Assembly: GCA_037176725.1 (NCBI GenBank)
Contig: JAZBRS010000026.1
Location: 101,043,501 to 101,107,500, forward strand
Length of the DNA stretch: 64,000 nt
Reading direction: 5' to 3'
Source of the DNA: Posidonia oceanica
Taxonomy: Eukaryota; Streptophyta; Magnoliopsida; Alismatales; Posidoniaceae
Shown: positions 1 to 11,429 of the stretch, one piece after another
Layout of the letters: each line of letters starts with the position of its first letter
Position numbering within the stretch: position 1 is the first letter of the stretch
Position numbers and translations under genes: made by a program
Notes under the pieces: generated by a model
The model's database searches: none
Seen by the model: the letters and a program-made list of their open reading frames with translations, nothing else
What the model was told of the DNA's origin: nothing

Positions 1-355
1 GATATCATCAACATACACCTCCATGCAGTCGTGCATCATGTCGTGAAAGATTGCCATCATTGCTCTTTGATATGTCGCACTGGCATTCTTGAGACCAAAA
101 GGCATGACCACATAATAGTATGTTCCCCATGGTGTAATGAATGATGTCTTCTCTTGGTCTTCTTCTGCTAGCTTGATCTGATTGTAGCTGGAAAAGCCAT
201 CCATGAATGATAACATCTCAAATCTCGCTGTATTGTCAACTAGCAAGTTGATATGTGGCAAAGGGAAGTCATCTTTGGGATAGGCGGCGTTGAGGTTGTG
301 ATAGTCAATGCAAACCCTAACTTTTCCGTCCTTCTTGGCTACTGGCACTATGTTG
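1..355 (-). pseudogene. pol: Element A reverse transcriptase, palm segment (partial)
   Basis: This is a fragment of a Ty3/gypsy reverse transcriptase that copies retrotransposon RNA into DNA. On the minus strand it reads without a stop for about 118 residues: a start near SNIVPVAKKDGKVRVCIDY, then FPLPHI, the MPFGLKNASATYQRAM block, and the catalytic YVDD box at positions 4-15, where the window cuts it off. It continues the N-terminal part at 3264-3985; the two were separated by LTR1, which carries GAGAC duplications on both sides. The family's usual continuation (thumb, RNase H, integrase) would lie to the left of the window. The segment is intact, but the gene as a whole is dead because of three insertions and upstream stops. 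The family assignment is secure; the Tat/Ogre lineage follows from the gag and protease features of the same element. Confidence 0.93.
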
Positions 356-594
356 GAGACTGTAGACACCCCAAATTTGGAAGTCAGGTGACGATTGTTT
401 GCTCCCAGAAGCGCACGGACGAGGCGGCCCCAACCTTTTCTTGAAACCCCAAACCCAAACCCACCAAAACTCCACCAATCACATCCCAATACATCCACTA
501 CCACAAATACCACAAAACCATAGCCCTAGATGGTCCACGAACCAGAGAAACCGGATCAGAAGGTGAGGCAGCTAGACTAACGGGATCACTCTCG

Positions 595-775
595 CATCAA
601 GCTCCCGTGTCGAGCTCTCGCGTGTTGTCCTGTGTTAGTGGCCAAAACTGACACTCTAACACTCGCGTAGAGCTCCCGCGTGGAGCTCCCGCATTTTGTC
701 CTATGTCGGTAGCGAAAATTGACAGACTGACACTCGCGCCGAGCTCTCGTGTGGAGCTCTCGCGTTTTGTCCTAT
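595..775 (+). repeat. GAGCTC hairpin repeats in LTR1
   Basis: Three imperfect copies of a GC-rich unit lie here. Each contains paired GAGCTC arms around CGCGT or CGTGT. The clearest is GAGCTCC at 670-676, loop CGCGT, then GGAGCTC at 682-688, a 7-bp stem. The unit ends with TTTTGTCCTATGT-like text. The copies sit just upstream of the LTR TATA box, so they lie in U3. Confidence 0.7.
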
Positions 776-986
776 GTAAGTGGCAAAAATCAGGTGGACC
801 AATCACCTTGGCCCACCTTTTCCTCGCTCGCCATTAGCTCCCACCAATCTGAGCTTGTGCCTCTAGACACCTGGATCATCCAGCTCTCCATCCCAATCGA
901 TTCCACCCGTCGATCTTCAACCAACATCTCAACCACTCGATTTAAATCCAGATCTGCACTAATGGTTTACACCGTTTTCCTCCGCC

Positions 987-996
987 TATAAAATAG
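987..996 (+). promoter_or_regulatory. Likely TATA box of LTR1
   Basis: TATAAAATAG follows CCTCCGCC and precedes a pyrimidine-rich stretch (CCCTTCTCTCTGGCC) about 25-30 bases downstream, a plausible transcription start. This would place U3 at 361 to about 1015. No experimental support is available from the sequence. Confidence 0.6.
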
Positions 997-1794
997 TGCT
1001 CCCAGCCGGCCGAGCCCTTCTCTCTGGCCTCTCTAGCTTCTCTGGCTTCCCTGAGCATCCTCTTGAATTCCGAGCAATCCCCTGAACTTCCTAGAGCTTC
1101 TAGACCCCCAAACTTCTCAATTCTAGCGCCCTTGGATTGAGAACCCATCTTCGGCGAACCATTTCACTGTCGAGACAACCACTTGAGTTCCACCACCTCC
1201 AGAGCCTTCCCCTGAGCCCATGAGAGAGAGTGCGAACTTCCCTGAGCATCCCTGAGCCCCGCAGCCTCCGTCCAGCTGTGCATCTACAGCAGCACCGTCG
1301 CCAGAGAAGACACCCCCCACATCGCATCTCAGGCAAGTGTTCGTCCCCTAGTTAGCTCAGAATCGCTTCCAATTGCTGTGTGTTCATTTCCTAAGTGTTA
1401 TTCGCATTTCTATATAGCTACATTGCCTGTTTTCATTTCTTTTCTGCCACCTCTTGCGGAGGACAGATGGCTCGCGCACAGCCTCGTGCCGTCGCGCACG
1501 TAGCCGCCTTGCCGCACCGCTCTGAGCCTCTGGGAAGGTCCCCCACACTTGCCTCTAGCCTCCTCAATGCGCCCACGGCCGACAGCGCCCTCCAAGCGGC
1601 CTCTATGGCCGGTGGAGACACGCATTTGTCAGTGCAATACTGCCGAGGTGGGGGCGGCGATTTGGGCGGCGCTGCTCTGCATCTGCACCCCGGTTGGGTA
1701 GCCTGGTACACCACCTTGCTTCCCCAACTGGTTTCATAGCAATTCATTAAGCATCGAGCCCGAAATCTGGCAATGAAGGTCCTCTGTCTGACTG

Positions 1795-2275
1795 GCCGGT
1801 CCCGCGCCGAGGTCCCGCGTGGACCTCCCGCGTGTTTGATCGTGACATCAGGCCGAGTTCCCAGCCCCTTTCTGACCCTTATTTGTATTTGTTCCTTTTA
1901 TAGTTTAGCATATTATTGTTGTCGAGCATCCCCTCTTCATCATCCATTTGATTTCTTTACTTTCTATTAGTTGTTGGGCCTGGAATTCAGCGATGAAGGT
2001 TCTCTGTCCGAACTGACCGGTCCCGCGCCGCGGTCCCGCGTAGATCTCCCACGTGTTTGACTGTGATATCTGGCAGAGTTCCTAGCCCCTTTCCGACCTT
2101 TGTTTATGGCTATTTCTTTGATGTTATTGCATATTATTGTTCCGGGATACCTCCTCCTCATCATTCAACCGGTTCTATACCAAATTGAATTGAGGAGAGC
2201 CTCCCATTTGGCCATGACTTTCCACTAGACAAGCGGACTGTTCCCGCGTGGAGGTCCCGCGTGGGACTCTTGCAT
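1795..2275 (+). repeat. GAGGTCC hairpin repeats in LTR1
   Basis: Three related segments (near 1797, 2018 and 2232) contain GGTCCCGCG text. The best forms a 7-bp stem, GAGGTCC at 1809-1815 and GGACCTC at 1821-1827, around CGCGT. Compared with the hairpins at 670-688 the loop is identical, while the stem has changed on both arms. The other two copies are imperfect. Confidence 0.6.
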
Positions 2276-3059
2276 ATTTAACAGTAGCCTCTACAGATGT
2301 GGACAGAGCCTTTCACTATTGTATTAGCTACCCCTCATGCATGTTTACATTCAAGCATCCTTTAATTACTTCTCTGTTTCCTTTTAGTGTTAAGCAATGT
2401 TTATTTAAGCCTATATGCTTTACATTTACCTAATTTCTTTTAGCATGTATCAGTGTTTATCTGAATCCTATCCTCTTGCACTTGTTTCCCTTATGCATGT
2501 TTGCCTCTTAGCTTTATGTAGCTACTTTCCTTGGTTTCTTTTAACCTTTATGCATGTCTATTTGAGGCTTTTCCGTTCGCCTTCTTGCATTATCATAGCA
2601 TGTTTCCTTTTGCTAGAGCATACATTAATTGGCCTTCGGCCTACATTGAGCCACACTATGAGCAGAATGACGTTAGAAAAGGCTGCTCCTTGGGCGTGTC
2701 GGGGGTGCCTAACACCTTCCCCGCACGTAACAGGAGTCCTTACCCATCTCTGGACCGCAATGACCCAATGTCGCATCCATTTTGCATAGATCCACTTTGG
2801 TTTCCTTTCGTTTTTATTAGTTTACATCTGGTTTTCCTTGTCTTCCGGCTTTTCTCAATTAGACTAGGTGGCGACTCCCCCTTTTTTTGTTGTTTATCTT
2901 ATTCGTTGATTTCGTCGATTATTGGTGATTTTATTCTCTTTATCGAGTTGAATCCTCCTCGGATATGCCATTAATTGTGGCCCTCTTTCTCTTCGATCGG
3001 GTGTCTGTGAGCTTTGGCAACGGCCCCCGTGTCGTACACGAGAGACGGTCACATAAGAA

Positions 3060-3258
3060 TGGCCACTCCGTCGGGGAAATTAGACTTGACCTCATTCCTT
3101 TTCTCTTTTTATCTTCACTTATCATTTTATTGGTGTTTTCTTCCTCGAGTCGAACTTTCCTCGGATACACCATTAGCTGTGGCCCTCATTATCTACGATC
3201 GGGCATTTGCGAGCTTTGGCGACAGCCCCCGAGTCGTACATCAAAAGAGACGGTCACA
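3060..3258 (+). other. Primer-binding-site remnant plus second LTR tail
   Basis: After the first LTR end (GACGGTCACA to 3053) comes TGGCCACTCCGTCGGGGA at 3060-3077, close to the site TGGCGACTCCGCTGGGGA used by elements B and C. The text then resembles the last about 190 bases of the LTR again (TCCTCGGATA, GAGCTTTGGC, GTCGTACA) and ends at 3258 beside the target duplication. The simplest reading is recombination between the 5' primer site region and the primer-site-like motif inside the 3' LTR, deleting everything between. Confidence 0.75.
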
Positions 3259-3263
3259 GAGAC

Positions 3264-3985
3264 CCAATCAGGATATATGACTACTTTGATGAATTTCGCT
3301 TTATGAAGCTTGTCGATCTCCTCTTTGACTTTGAGTGCAAGCTCTGGCCTCAATCGCCTTAGTTTCTGCTTGACAGGTATGGCTCTAGAGTTTAGTGGAA
3401 GTAGGTGTTCCACTATGGCTGATTGCAGACTAGGCATGTCTTCGTATTTGAAGACCAACACATCCACAAACTCCTTCAGAATTTGCACCATCTCTGCTTG
3501 CTCTTCTAGGCTTAAATTGGCACTTATGAGTATTGGCTTCGGCTCTTCTATGGTCCCCAGGTTGACTTCTATGGTCTCTTCCTCGGCTGCCTTAGTTTGC
3601 TCATCATATTTATCCATTAGGTGCTTAAGTAGGTCAGAGTCAGTTTCTTGGTCCTCCTCATCATCGTTACAGCTGACTAGCTCGTATGCCTCAATTCCTG
3701 CACACTTCTTAGATCGATCAAACTCTTCGACTAGGAAAACCATGTTAGCAGTAGCTAGCTCCTGAGGCATTGCCTCCGTGTATTGACACACGTGCACAGT
3801 TTTTGAAGCAGTGGTCGAAGTTGACCGCGAGCTGCTACAACCAATATGGTGATCCTCTCCCTTATTGAAACCAGAAAGTAAATTGCGACTATTTCTAGGA
3901 CATGAAAACAATGCAGAATTAAATAGAGTTTTATTTACAGAATCCAAGGGGATGCCCCTAGAGTTACCTCTATCAGTAGCGGTTG
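3264..3985 (-). pseudogene. pol: Element A linker and reverse transcriptase N-terminus
   Basis: The minus-strand frame encodes an acidic linker (runs such as NDDEEDQETDSD) followed by the N-terminal part of a Ty3/gypsy reverse transcriptase. Recognisable family blocks are EDMPSLQSAIVEHLLPL, PVKQKLRRLRPELALKVKEE and KFIKVVIYPDW, after which LTR1 interrupts. The frame resumes at 355. On the other side, at 3986-3990, LTR3 separates it from the proline-rich linker at 9765. This is the fingers region of the enzyme, acting in the virus-like particle. The frame is open over about 230 residues but has no start of its own, as expected for the middle of a gag-pol polyprotein. Confidence 0.9.
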
Positions 3986-5527
3986 GTGCCTGTAGACACC
4001 CCATTTTGACAGGCTAAATTGGTGGAATCTCTCTCTCTGGTGGCTTCTGGACCAAACCAACACCTAAACCCAAACCTATGTTAAAACTTACACAATCCTT
4101 TTCATCCTACTCCTCAAAACAAGCCTAAACTTGACCTAAGCCTACACCCCTTTCCCGAACCCGAAAACTATCCAAAATCCATAGGAAAACTCACCATCCC
4201 TGACTTAACAAATCCACCAAAAAGCCCTTAAAATCTCAGACCAAAACCACTCCCAAAAACCCTTTGAAACTTAGGTAAAACTACCCTTTTTCTACACCTC
4301 AAAACCCTCCAAAACTTTCTCAAAACTGAACCAAAACCCCGGGACGAAGACTAGAAATCCTAGACCCCACACCCGCCAAATTTCACCCCTTTCCGAGACC
4401 TCTAAGACCCCTTTTTGGCCAAATTATCGTTTTCTCTCTCCTAGATTATCATTTTCTCTCTCCTCTCTCTCTCCGGATTATCCTCCTCCTTTTCATCCCC
4501 TTTTCTCCCACTTTCTTGCCTGGCTGTGGGCCCCCTTTGTGCTTCTATCTCTTCTCTATCTTATTCTATTTTTACTTTATTTTTAGCATTTTCCTTAATT
4601 TTTAAAAATTGTTTCCTCCAACTCATCTCTTTTCTCCTTTATTCCCCCTTTCTTCCCTTTTCTTCTTCCTTCTCTTTTCCTCTTCCTTTCCCTTGCTAAA
4701 GTCCATAAAAAGCCTTAAAAATCTCCAAAACTCTAAAACATAAGGGAAACAAACCAAAACTCTAAGAAAAATAATTAAAAAACATTAAACAAACAATTGG
4801 AAACCTAAAACTAACTAAATCAAGCTAAAATAGAAAATCAAGGATGCAAACTAAAAATGCAAAACAAACTAAAAGAAAATACTGTAAAATCAAGGAAAAA
4901 ACTGAAATAAAATCAAAACCAACCAAAAGTAAAAACCCTATCAAGAACAATAAAAAACAAACCCTAAGAAGAAGTAAACCAATTAAAAAAAAAACACTAG
5001 GATAAATAATTAATGAAAGAAAAAGCTTAACTTAACAAACCTAAGAAAGACAACCTAAGAACTTAAACCAAAAGAGAAAATGAGAAACAATTAAGAAGAC
5101 TTAAAAACACTTAATCAGACAAGAGAAACCCAATTAAAAAACATCAAGAAAAATCAACAAATAAAAATCAAAAACCTAATTCAAAAGGACTTAAGAAAGA
5201 AAAACCTAAAAAACCAGAACTAAAAAAGCCAAAACCCACTCTAATTAACCTAAAAATAAATCTTAAAAATCCTAATTAACACCCTAAGCACTTAACAAGA
5301 AAAACATAATTAAAAAAAAAACAACTTAAAAGACTTAACAAACATTTAATCAAAATAAAAAAAAACAAAAACAAATTAAAAACAAAGAGAGCCTTAAGAC
5401 CCTAATCAAACCCTAATCCCATGTATTCAAACCCAAGACACTAGTGCCATTCCAAAAAAGGATACAAAAACCCTAAAACCCTAATCCCATCCCCACAAAA
5501 AAGAAAAAAAAGAGATCACAGCCACCC

Positions 5528-5536
5528 TATAAAAAA
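5528..5536 (+). promoter_or_regulatory. Possible TATA box of LTR3
   Basis: TATAAAAAA follows GCCACCC and directly precedes the GC-rich segment that starts near 5570. That boundary from A-rich to GC-rich is a plausible U3/R junction. The A-rich surroundings make chance matches likely, so support is modest. Confidence 0.4.
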
Positions 5537-8500
5537 ACTCAAGATCTTCAGCCCTAAGGGGATTCTTCTACTGCCTACAGCCAGCCTCCTTCTCCCAACC
5601 CACGGAAGAACCCATACATAACACCTCCCTCTCTCCCATTCACACCTTCTCCTTCCCAACACAAGATCCCCAGCCCCCATTTCATGCTCCTACTGCCTAG
5701 AGCCGGCCTCCTCCTCCAAGACAACTCCCAGCCCACAGAAGGACACCCGGACAGCAGCTCCATCTCTCTGGCTGGGACTCCCCTTCAAAAAGAAAAAAAG
5801 CAAAGGCAGCCCTTGAACCTCCATTGCCCGACCTCTTCCATAACCTAGACCTCTTCCTCCTCCCGACCACCCGACGTCCAACACCATCAGGCCGGTCCTC
5901 CAACACCCTCAGGACACCACCAGCACTCCACCATCTAAACAACAACCCACAGGCCACCATCTAAACAACCTCTGCCCTCCAAACCTGTGCACCATATAGC
6001 CCCTCACCATAACCAGGAAACCTCCCTCGGCTCTCCCTCACCACCTCCAGAAACTAGTAGAGAGAGAGGGTGCATCTGGTGAAAGCTACAGAAGAGAGAG
6101 GAGAGGGAAAACGTCCATAGAACCAGTTGGAGCTCGCCGGACCTCTCTGTTGCGCGAAAAAGGTATTAAACCTCTCCACTAGGTCCGCCTCACTCCGCTC
6201 TCCATCCCCATATTTTTGTTTTTGCATTTGGACCCCTGTGCTGCCGCCAGTTCGTCGCCGGAGTGCATCGTCTTCCTCTGCGCCAGCGACCGGTGCAGGG
6301 CATGTGATCGCCTCCCGCTCCGCCCGCCGCCCCGCAAGGCCGCCTGGACACTCCCACTAGCTCTGCTAGGCCTCCCGCCGGCCAGCCCCGCCCCTGCCGC
6401 GCCACTCCACCACGTCCACCGCCGCCTAGGTCGTCTTCCCCGGCGACGCGTCGGCCTGTCACTGTAGCAGTTAGGTTTAGATTTTTTTTTAGTCATTTTG
6501 TTTTAACTTACTTAGTTTGCCACACATTGCATTTCTTACTTTTAAGTTTTTTTTTTATTACGTTTAGGTCCAGCAGTAGTTTAAGTTTGATTTAAATTAG
6601 AATTAAAACTATATTACATTGCAATTATCCCCTGCATTTTGCTTTATTTACACATCAGTCCTCTGTTCAGTTGTTAAAATCATTTAAAATTCCAAGTTTA
6701 CCATACTGTATTGCATTTTTTATTCTGTACTTTATTCTTATTGCATTTAGGTCCTCTGTTCAGTTGTTAAAATCATTTAAAATTCCAAGTTTACCATACT
6801 GCATTGCATTTTTTACTCAGTACTTTATTCTTATTGCATTTAGGTCCTCTGTTCAATTGTTAAAATCATTTAATTCCATACTTTGCCATGTTATATTGCA
6901 ATCTTTATCCTGTATTATGTTTTTATTACTTTTTAGTCACCTATTTGTTAGACATATCATTTAAATTCATATTTTACCTTATTGCATTGCATAGAACTCC
7001 TGTAGTTTGCACTATTTGTATTTTAGTCCACAGATCATGCATGCATTCATTTAAATTGCATGTTTACCTTACTGAATTGCATTTTAACCCCTGTATTTAG
7101 TTTAATTATACATTAGTCTGCGTGCAGTTCATGCATCTCATTTAATATGCATTTAAGTCATATTGCATTACCAAAAAAAAACACAAAAACATACTGTAAT
7201 TGCTTTTAAGTCCATATTCTGTGAATCAATAGTTTAAATCTGCATATTTCATTTGCATATAAAACCCACAAAACTTCTCTAAATTGCACATTAGTCCTCA
7301 GAGCATCCATCTTTCATTAAATTTGTGTTTCTTATCTTATTGCATTGCAAAAAACCCATAAAGAGAGTTTAATTGCCTTTTGGTCCTCCATACATTTAAA
7401 TGTCATGTTAGTTGCATTCTAAACCACATTGCATTTTTAACCCTATTTTTCCCAAAAATTGCACATCAGTCCTGTCTTCTGATTTCAGAGCATGTTTACC
7501 ATATAAAATTGCATATTTGACCCCTGCATGATTCAAAAATTACACATAGGTCCTTGCATCCTTTAAAGATCATGTAAAAAGACTGTTTTGCCCCTAAAGT
7601 TGCATCTTAGCTCCTATGCTTACAAAATTGCATGTAGGCCCTCCACTTGCATTCCCAGACTCCTCAGAACCGTGTTTTCTGGAAAATTTGCACTTTAGAC
7701 CCTAGTTTTTTCCGAAATTGCACTCTGATTTCCATTTATTTTCAAAACTTCTTCTGATGCATACCCTCTTTTCAAAATAGCTTTCTGAACCCAATCTTTT
7801 GCAAAATAACCCTCTGCCCTCTTCTGTTTTCAAAACTCTCTCCTGTGGGCCCCATCCTTTTTGAAAAATTGCATTTAGCCCCCTTCTCTTTTCAAAAATG
7901 GCATTTGAACCTCTGTTTTTCTAAAAATTCCCCTCTTGTCTTTTCTTGCATCTTGCATGCATCCTGCATTCATTTAGCTTCGCATTAAGCATCCCTTTGC
8001 ACACACTTGAATCCCATCAGCTCCCTTTCACCTGGGAGGACCCTTTTGCACATCCCTAGGACCTCCTGAATACTTAGATCTGTTCTTCTCCCCTATTCTA
8101 GCCCTCCTGCCATGAAGCTGCGATATCTTCCGATCCGGCCGTTGGATCTTCTCAAGTAAGCTGCCCAGGCGACCGCAGCGAAGCGCTCTTCAGCATGGAC
8201 CAAGCAGATCTCAGATCAGGCTCCCGGATTTCCAGGTATGTCCTCCTGAACCCCTGCATTGCATTCATTTGCATGCCATTTGCATAGTTTTCCTCGTTTT
8301 CGATTTCTGTCTCTTTAAGCATGTAGAATAGGGCCTCCTCTTCTTGTCTATCAACTCAGATCCCTGTTTCGCGTACTCTTGGGCGTTTTGTGTTGAGTTT
8401 TCCCTGGATTCACCACTTAATGTGACTTCCTTCCCCCTTTTCCACGATCCGATCGCATTGCGAGCTTTGGGCAACGTGCGAGACACACCGTGGAACGGTT

Positions 8501-8699
8501 TAGTGGGAAATGGTCGCAAGAGAGGTGGTAATCCCCCCGTTTGCTCACTCTCCCCTTTGTAGGTCTTCACATCTACTCTGTGTGGCCCTGAACAGCGCCT
8601 GTTCTCACACATGCGTTGTTCTACCTCCCCTTTTACTGCTCCTAATCTTTTCCTTGCATTTGCATTCGCACGGCTTTTTCTGAGGTTTTATCTCGCAGT

Positions 8700-9060
8700 T
8701 TTTGGCACCGTTTTGCGTGCCCGCTCTCGTTTTGGCACTGTTTTACGTGCCTGCTTTGTCTTTCGCGTCGTTTTGCGCGCTCGCTCTGTTTTTGGCACAG
8801 TTTTGCGTGCCCGTCATCGCCTTTTACACCGATTCGCGTGCTGCCTTGCTTTCTCGCCCGTTTTTGCGTGCCGACCTTGTCTTTTTGCACCGTTTTGTGC
8901 GCTTTCCTGTTTTTGGCACAGTTTTGCGTGCCCGTCATCGCCTTTTACACCGATTCGCGTGCTGCCTTGCTTTCTCGCCCATTTTTGCGTGCCGACCTTG
9001 TCTTTTTGCACTGTTTTGCGTGCTTTCTTGTTTTTGCCTCGTTTTGCGTGCTTTAAGCTG
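8700..9060 (+). repeat. CGTTTTGCGTGC array in LTR3
   Basis: About a dozen degenerate units contain CGTTTTGCGTGC separated by variable spacers. Many form GGCAC-N8-GTGCC hairpins (for example GGCACCGTTTTGCGTGCC). The same array, on the other strand, is at 46210-46470 in LTR F and is greatly enlarged at 55430-56800 in LTR G. Open frames across it are by-products of the repeat. Confidence 0.8.
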
Positions 9061-9764
9061 TTTTTTTTTGCATGTCGATCGCATTGCGTGGTTTTGCCGT
9101 TGTTTTGCTTTTTCACTTGCATTTGCATATAGGGCAGTGATGCTTACTGCTTGGAGTTCTCACGAGCCAGGTTTCGCCTGGTTCGGAACACAGACAGCGT
9201 TGCTGAGCGCTTAGATTGCACGTTTACTTTCCAGCACTGCATTCTCTCCACTTAGAGCACACCTTTGAGCATCTAGATAAGCATTCATTGGCACTTAGGC
9301 ATCTAAAGTCTGCATTTCCCTGCGTATGCGAGCGTAAGCCTAGAAAGACCGATTCTCGGGCGTGTCGGGGGTGCCTAACACCTTCCCTGCGCGTAACAGG
9401 AGTTCTTACCCTCTCTTGGCCCGCAATGACTATATCGCCCTTATCCTAGGCACGAGTCACATCATTTGCATTCATTTGCATCTCATTTCTTCTGCATTGC
9501 CTTGCATTGCATCTTTTGTTCGGTTTTGCGTGGTTGTTCACGCATTTCCCCGATTTTCCTTGTCTCCCGATCTAATAGACTTGGTGGCGACTCCGATTTT
9601 GTCTTATCTTCTTCTTTTCTTCCTCTTTTTCCTTCTTTTAAATGTTTTCGAGTTAGGTTTTCCTTCTCGGACATAGCCGCTTATAGTGAACCTGATTCTG
9701 ATCGGTGCACACGAGCTTTGGCAATGTACATGGACGATCTGAACACCGGGATTACTACAGTGCC

Positions 9765-10480
9765 TTTCTAGGTGGGCTCGTCATTGTTGATGTTCCCACC
9801 ATCTTGGGAAAGCTCATGATCTGCTCCTAGGTCAGGATCAATTTCGAGCCCGTGGGGCCACAGATCTTCGGAGAGGTTCGCCGTGAGGCGGCGAATCTTA
9901 TCTACCAGTCATTGTGACCTGCGTAGATTTTGCTCCGTTAGTTGCTCCAAAGAAGAAAAGAGGTTCGAAGCTAGAGGAAGAGAGGACTCGGAAGCGACGG
10001 TGCCGGAAGGAGAGGGAAACGAAGGAGGTGGCTTGTCCAGAGGTTCGGGAGCCGGTGTGCCTAACAGTGGTGGTGACGATGATCCCTCGGTAGGCGGAGG
10101 GACTTCTGTTGCAGTCTGACCTTCTGGAGGCTCTACTGGCAACTTTGTTGCAGTCTGACCTTCTAGAGGCTCTATTGGCAACTCTAATGGTGGAATCCTT
10201 GTTGTAGTCTGACCTTCTGGAGGCTCTGCTGGCAACTCGGTTATAGTCTGACCTTCTGGAGGCTGTGCTGGCAACTCTAGTGTTTGGAATAAGTCAGAAA
10301 TGTATTCGTCGACTGTATCCTATTCACTTGGGAGGGTAGATTTGGTTGCTTTCACAAATATGATATTTCCCAACGGGGATGTATTTGGGTTGAAAATCCC
10401 TACGCTAGTGAAATGCTTTCGTAAACTCCACTATAACGGCTGGTCATCGGGGAACTGGTCAAAACCAAGTCCTCCTTTCC
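9765..10480 (-). pseudogene. Element A proline-rich linker between protease and polymerase
   Basis: Minus-strand translation gives a spacer between the G-patch-like segment and the reverse transcriptase. Its most distinctive part is a tandem repeat of about 11-16 residues built on PAEPPEGQT or PIEPLEGQT, with five copies encoded at roughly 10110-10275. It is followed by a P/S-rich stretch (TEGSSSPPLLGTPAPEPL) and a more ordinary sequence reaching LTR3. In-frame stops (for example near 10315 and 10440) break it. Spacers of this kind are disordered and variable in Tat elements; I assign no enzymatic function. Confidence 0.7.
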
Positions 10481-10489
10481 CTTCTCTGT

Positions 10490-11352
10490 CATAAGCCTAG
10501 ACAGGCACCTTTCTTCCTTTTCCCTCTGGGCCTAAGCCCTGGTCTTCCTTATAGCCAATCTTTCTCATGATCTCCCAACCTACACTCATGGAGGGTCTTC
10601 TGGACTTGGAGATACTTTTCTTTTGTGAACCAGCTTGGGCTTGGCCCATTTGTCCCTTAGCTCAACCATAGATACAATGTTCTTTCCTTTCTCAGCTCTG
10701 ATTGGCTTTTCTTGCACACTGAATTGGTGTGGCAGATATATCACGTTCGCCTCAGCTTCCTTGCCTGGTATATCCCCTGTTATTTTGATAATTTTCCCGT
10801 TGTGAGGGAATTCCAGACATTGCTGCTGGGGGGATGATACTCCCTTCAGGTTGTGAAGCCATTGCCTCCCCAAGATGATTTGATATGGAACATTCATGTC
10901 TATGACAATCAGTTGGGTTAGAACCTAGGTTGGTCCTATCCCGATCTTGGTAGTCCATTTGCCGTGAGGTTTTCTCTTGCTGTCATCATATCCGGCAATT
11001 GTCATGTCTATGGGGATCAGCGAGGCTTCATTCACACCCAGAGCCCTTATTGTATTTAAAGAACAAATATTCATTGATGCCCGGTTTCAATAAGCACGCC
11101 AGACGCTAAATGATTATTTATGGAGATTGTTACATTTAGTGGCCTTTTCCTCCTTTCTAATGATGCCAACTCGCTATCAGCAAATGTAATTATGGGCTCT
11201 ACAAAGGCGGCTATAGCTATCACATGGAGGTCTTCTACAGGTATGTCTGGGGCAACTTGGGCCTTCTCTAGCACTTCTTGCAGAGCTTTTCGATGTGAGA
11301 CTGAGCTGATTATGAGATCAAAAATGGAGATCCTGGCTTGTGTTTTCTTCAA
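10490..11352 (-). pseudogene. pol: Element A second retropepsin and G-patch-like segment
   Basis: Reading from 11352 down, the frame has the conserved Tat pre-protease block QARISIFDLIISSVSHRKAL. A retropepsin region follows: NVTISINNHLASGVLIETG, where the expected catalytic Asp is Glu, then a frameshift near 11070, then MNICSLNTIRALGVNEA. The flap and C-terminal part contain NVPYQIILGRQWLH. After about 90 residues comes a G-patch-like stretch, IMRKIGYKEDQGLGPEGKGR (about 10505-10573), and a TAG stop. Retropepsin cleaves the gag-pol polyprotein; a G-patch after protease is also known in some other retroelements. The Asp-to-Glu change and the frameshift make this copy inactive. It is preceded by a second, diverged protease-like domain (11430-12210). 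Confidence 0.85.
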
Positions 11353-11429
11353 CTACTCTAGGATGTCATATTCTATCGGTACAAGTCCTTCTTGTAGTCT
11401 CACTGGCTCTGTTTGCTCTATCGGTGGTA

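Larger units (their letters stand above)
361..3258 (+). mobile_element. LTR1: near-solo LTR insertion in element A, TSD GAGAC
   Basis: The insertion begins TGTAGACACCCC and ends GACGGTCACA. It is flanked by GAGAC at 356-360 and 3259-3263, and it interrupts the reverse transcriptase frame of element A. It holds a TATA box, GAGCTC-type hairpins, the shared LTR motif with CCTAACACCTTCCCC near 2707, and an internal primer-site-like TGGCGACTCC at 2869-2878. The LTR end occurs twice, at 3053 and at 3258, with a primer-binding-site remnant after the first. It is therefore not a clean solo LTR but a full LTR joined to a second LTR tail. No gag or pol is present. Confidence 0.93.
3991..9759 (+). mobile_element. 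LTR3: 5.8-kb solo LTR in element A, TSD GTGCC
   Basis: It begins TGTAGACACCCCATTTTGAC and ends GGGATTACTACA, flanked by GTGCC at 3986-3990 and 9760-9764. From the left it holds an A-rich tract (4700-5550), a GC-rich segment (5570-6480), repeats of a TTTAAAATTCCAAGTTTACC unit (6670-6890), an AT-rich stretch of repeated GCATTT text, and a CGTTTTGCGTGC array (8700-9060). The shared LTR motif is near 9366, and TGGCGACTCC lies at 9585-9594. It matches the F and G LTRs in the opposite orientation along most of its length. There is no primer site, gag or pol, so it is a solo LTR. It is unusually long for plants but within the known Ogre range. Confidence 0.95.

Noticed and set aside
8611..9214. 170-codon cysteine-rich frames in LTR3, resembling small secreted proteins at first glance.
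   Set aside because: They are CGTTTTGCGTGC repeat translations; no signal peptide followed by a conserved cysteine spacing, and the region is LTR.
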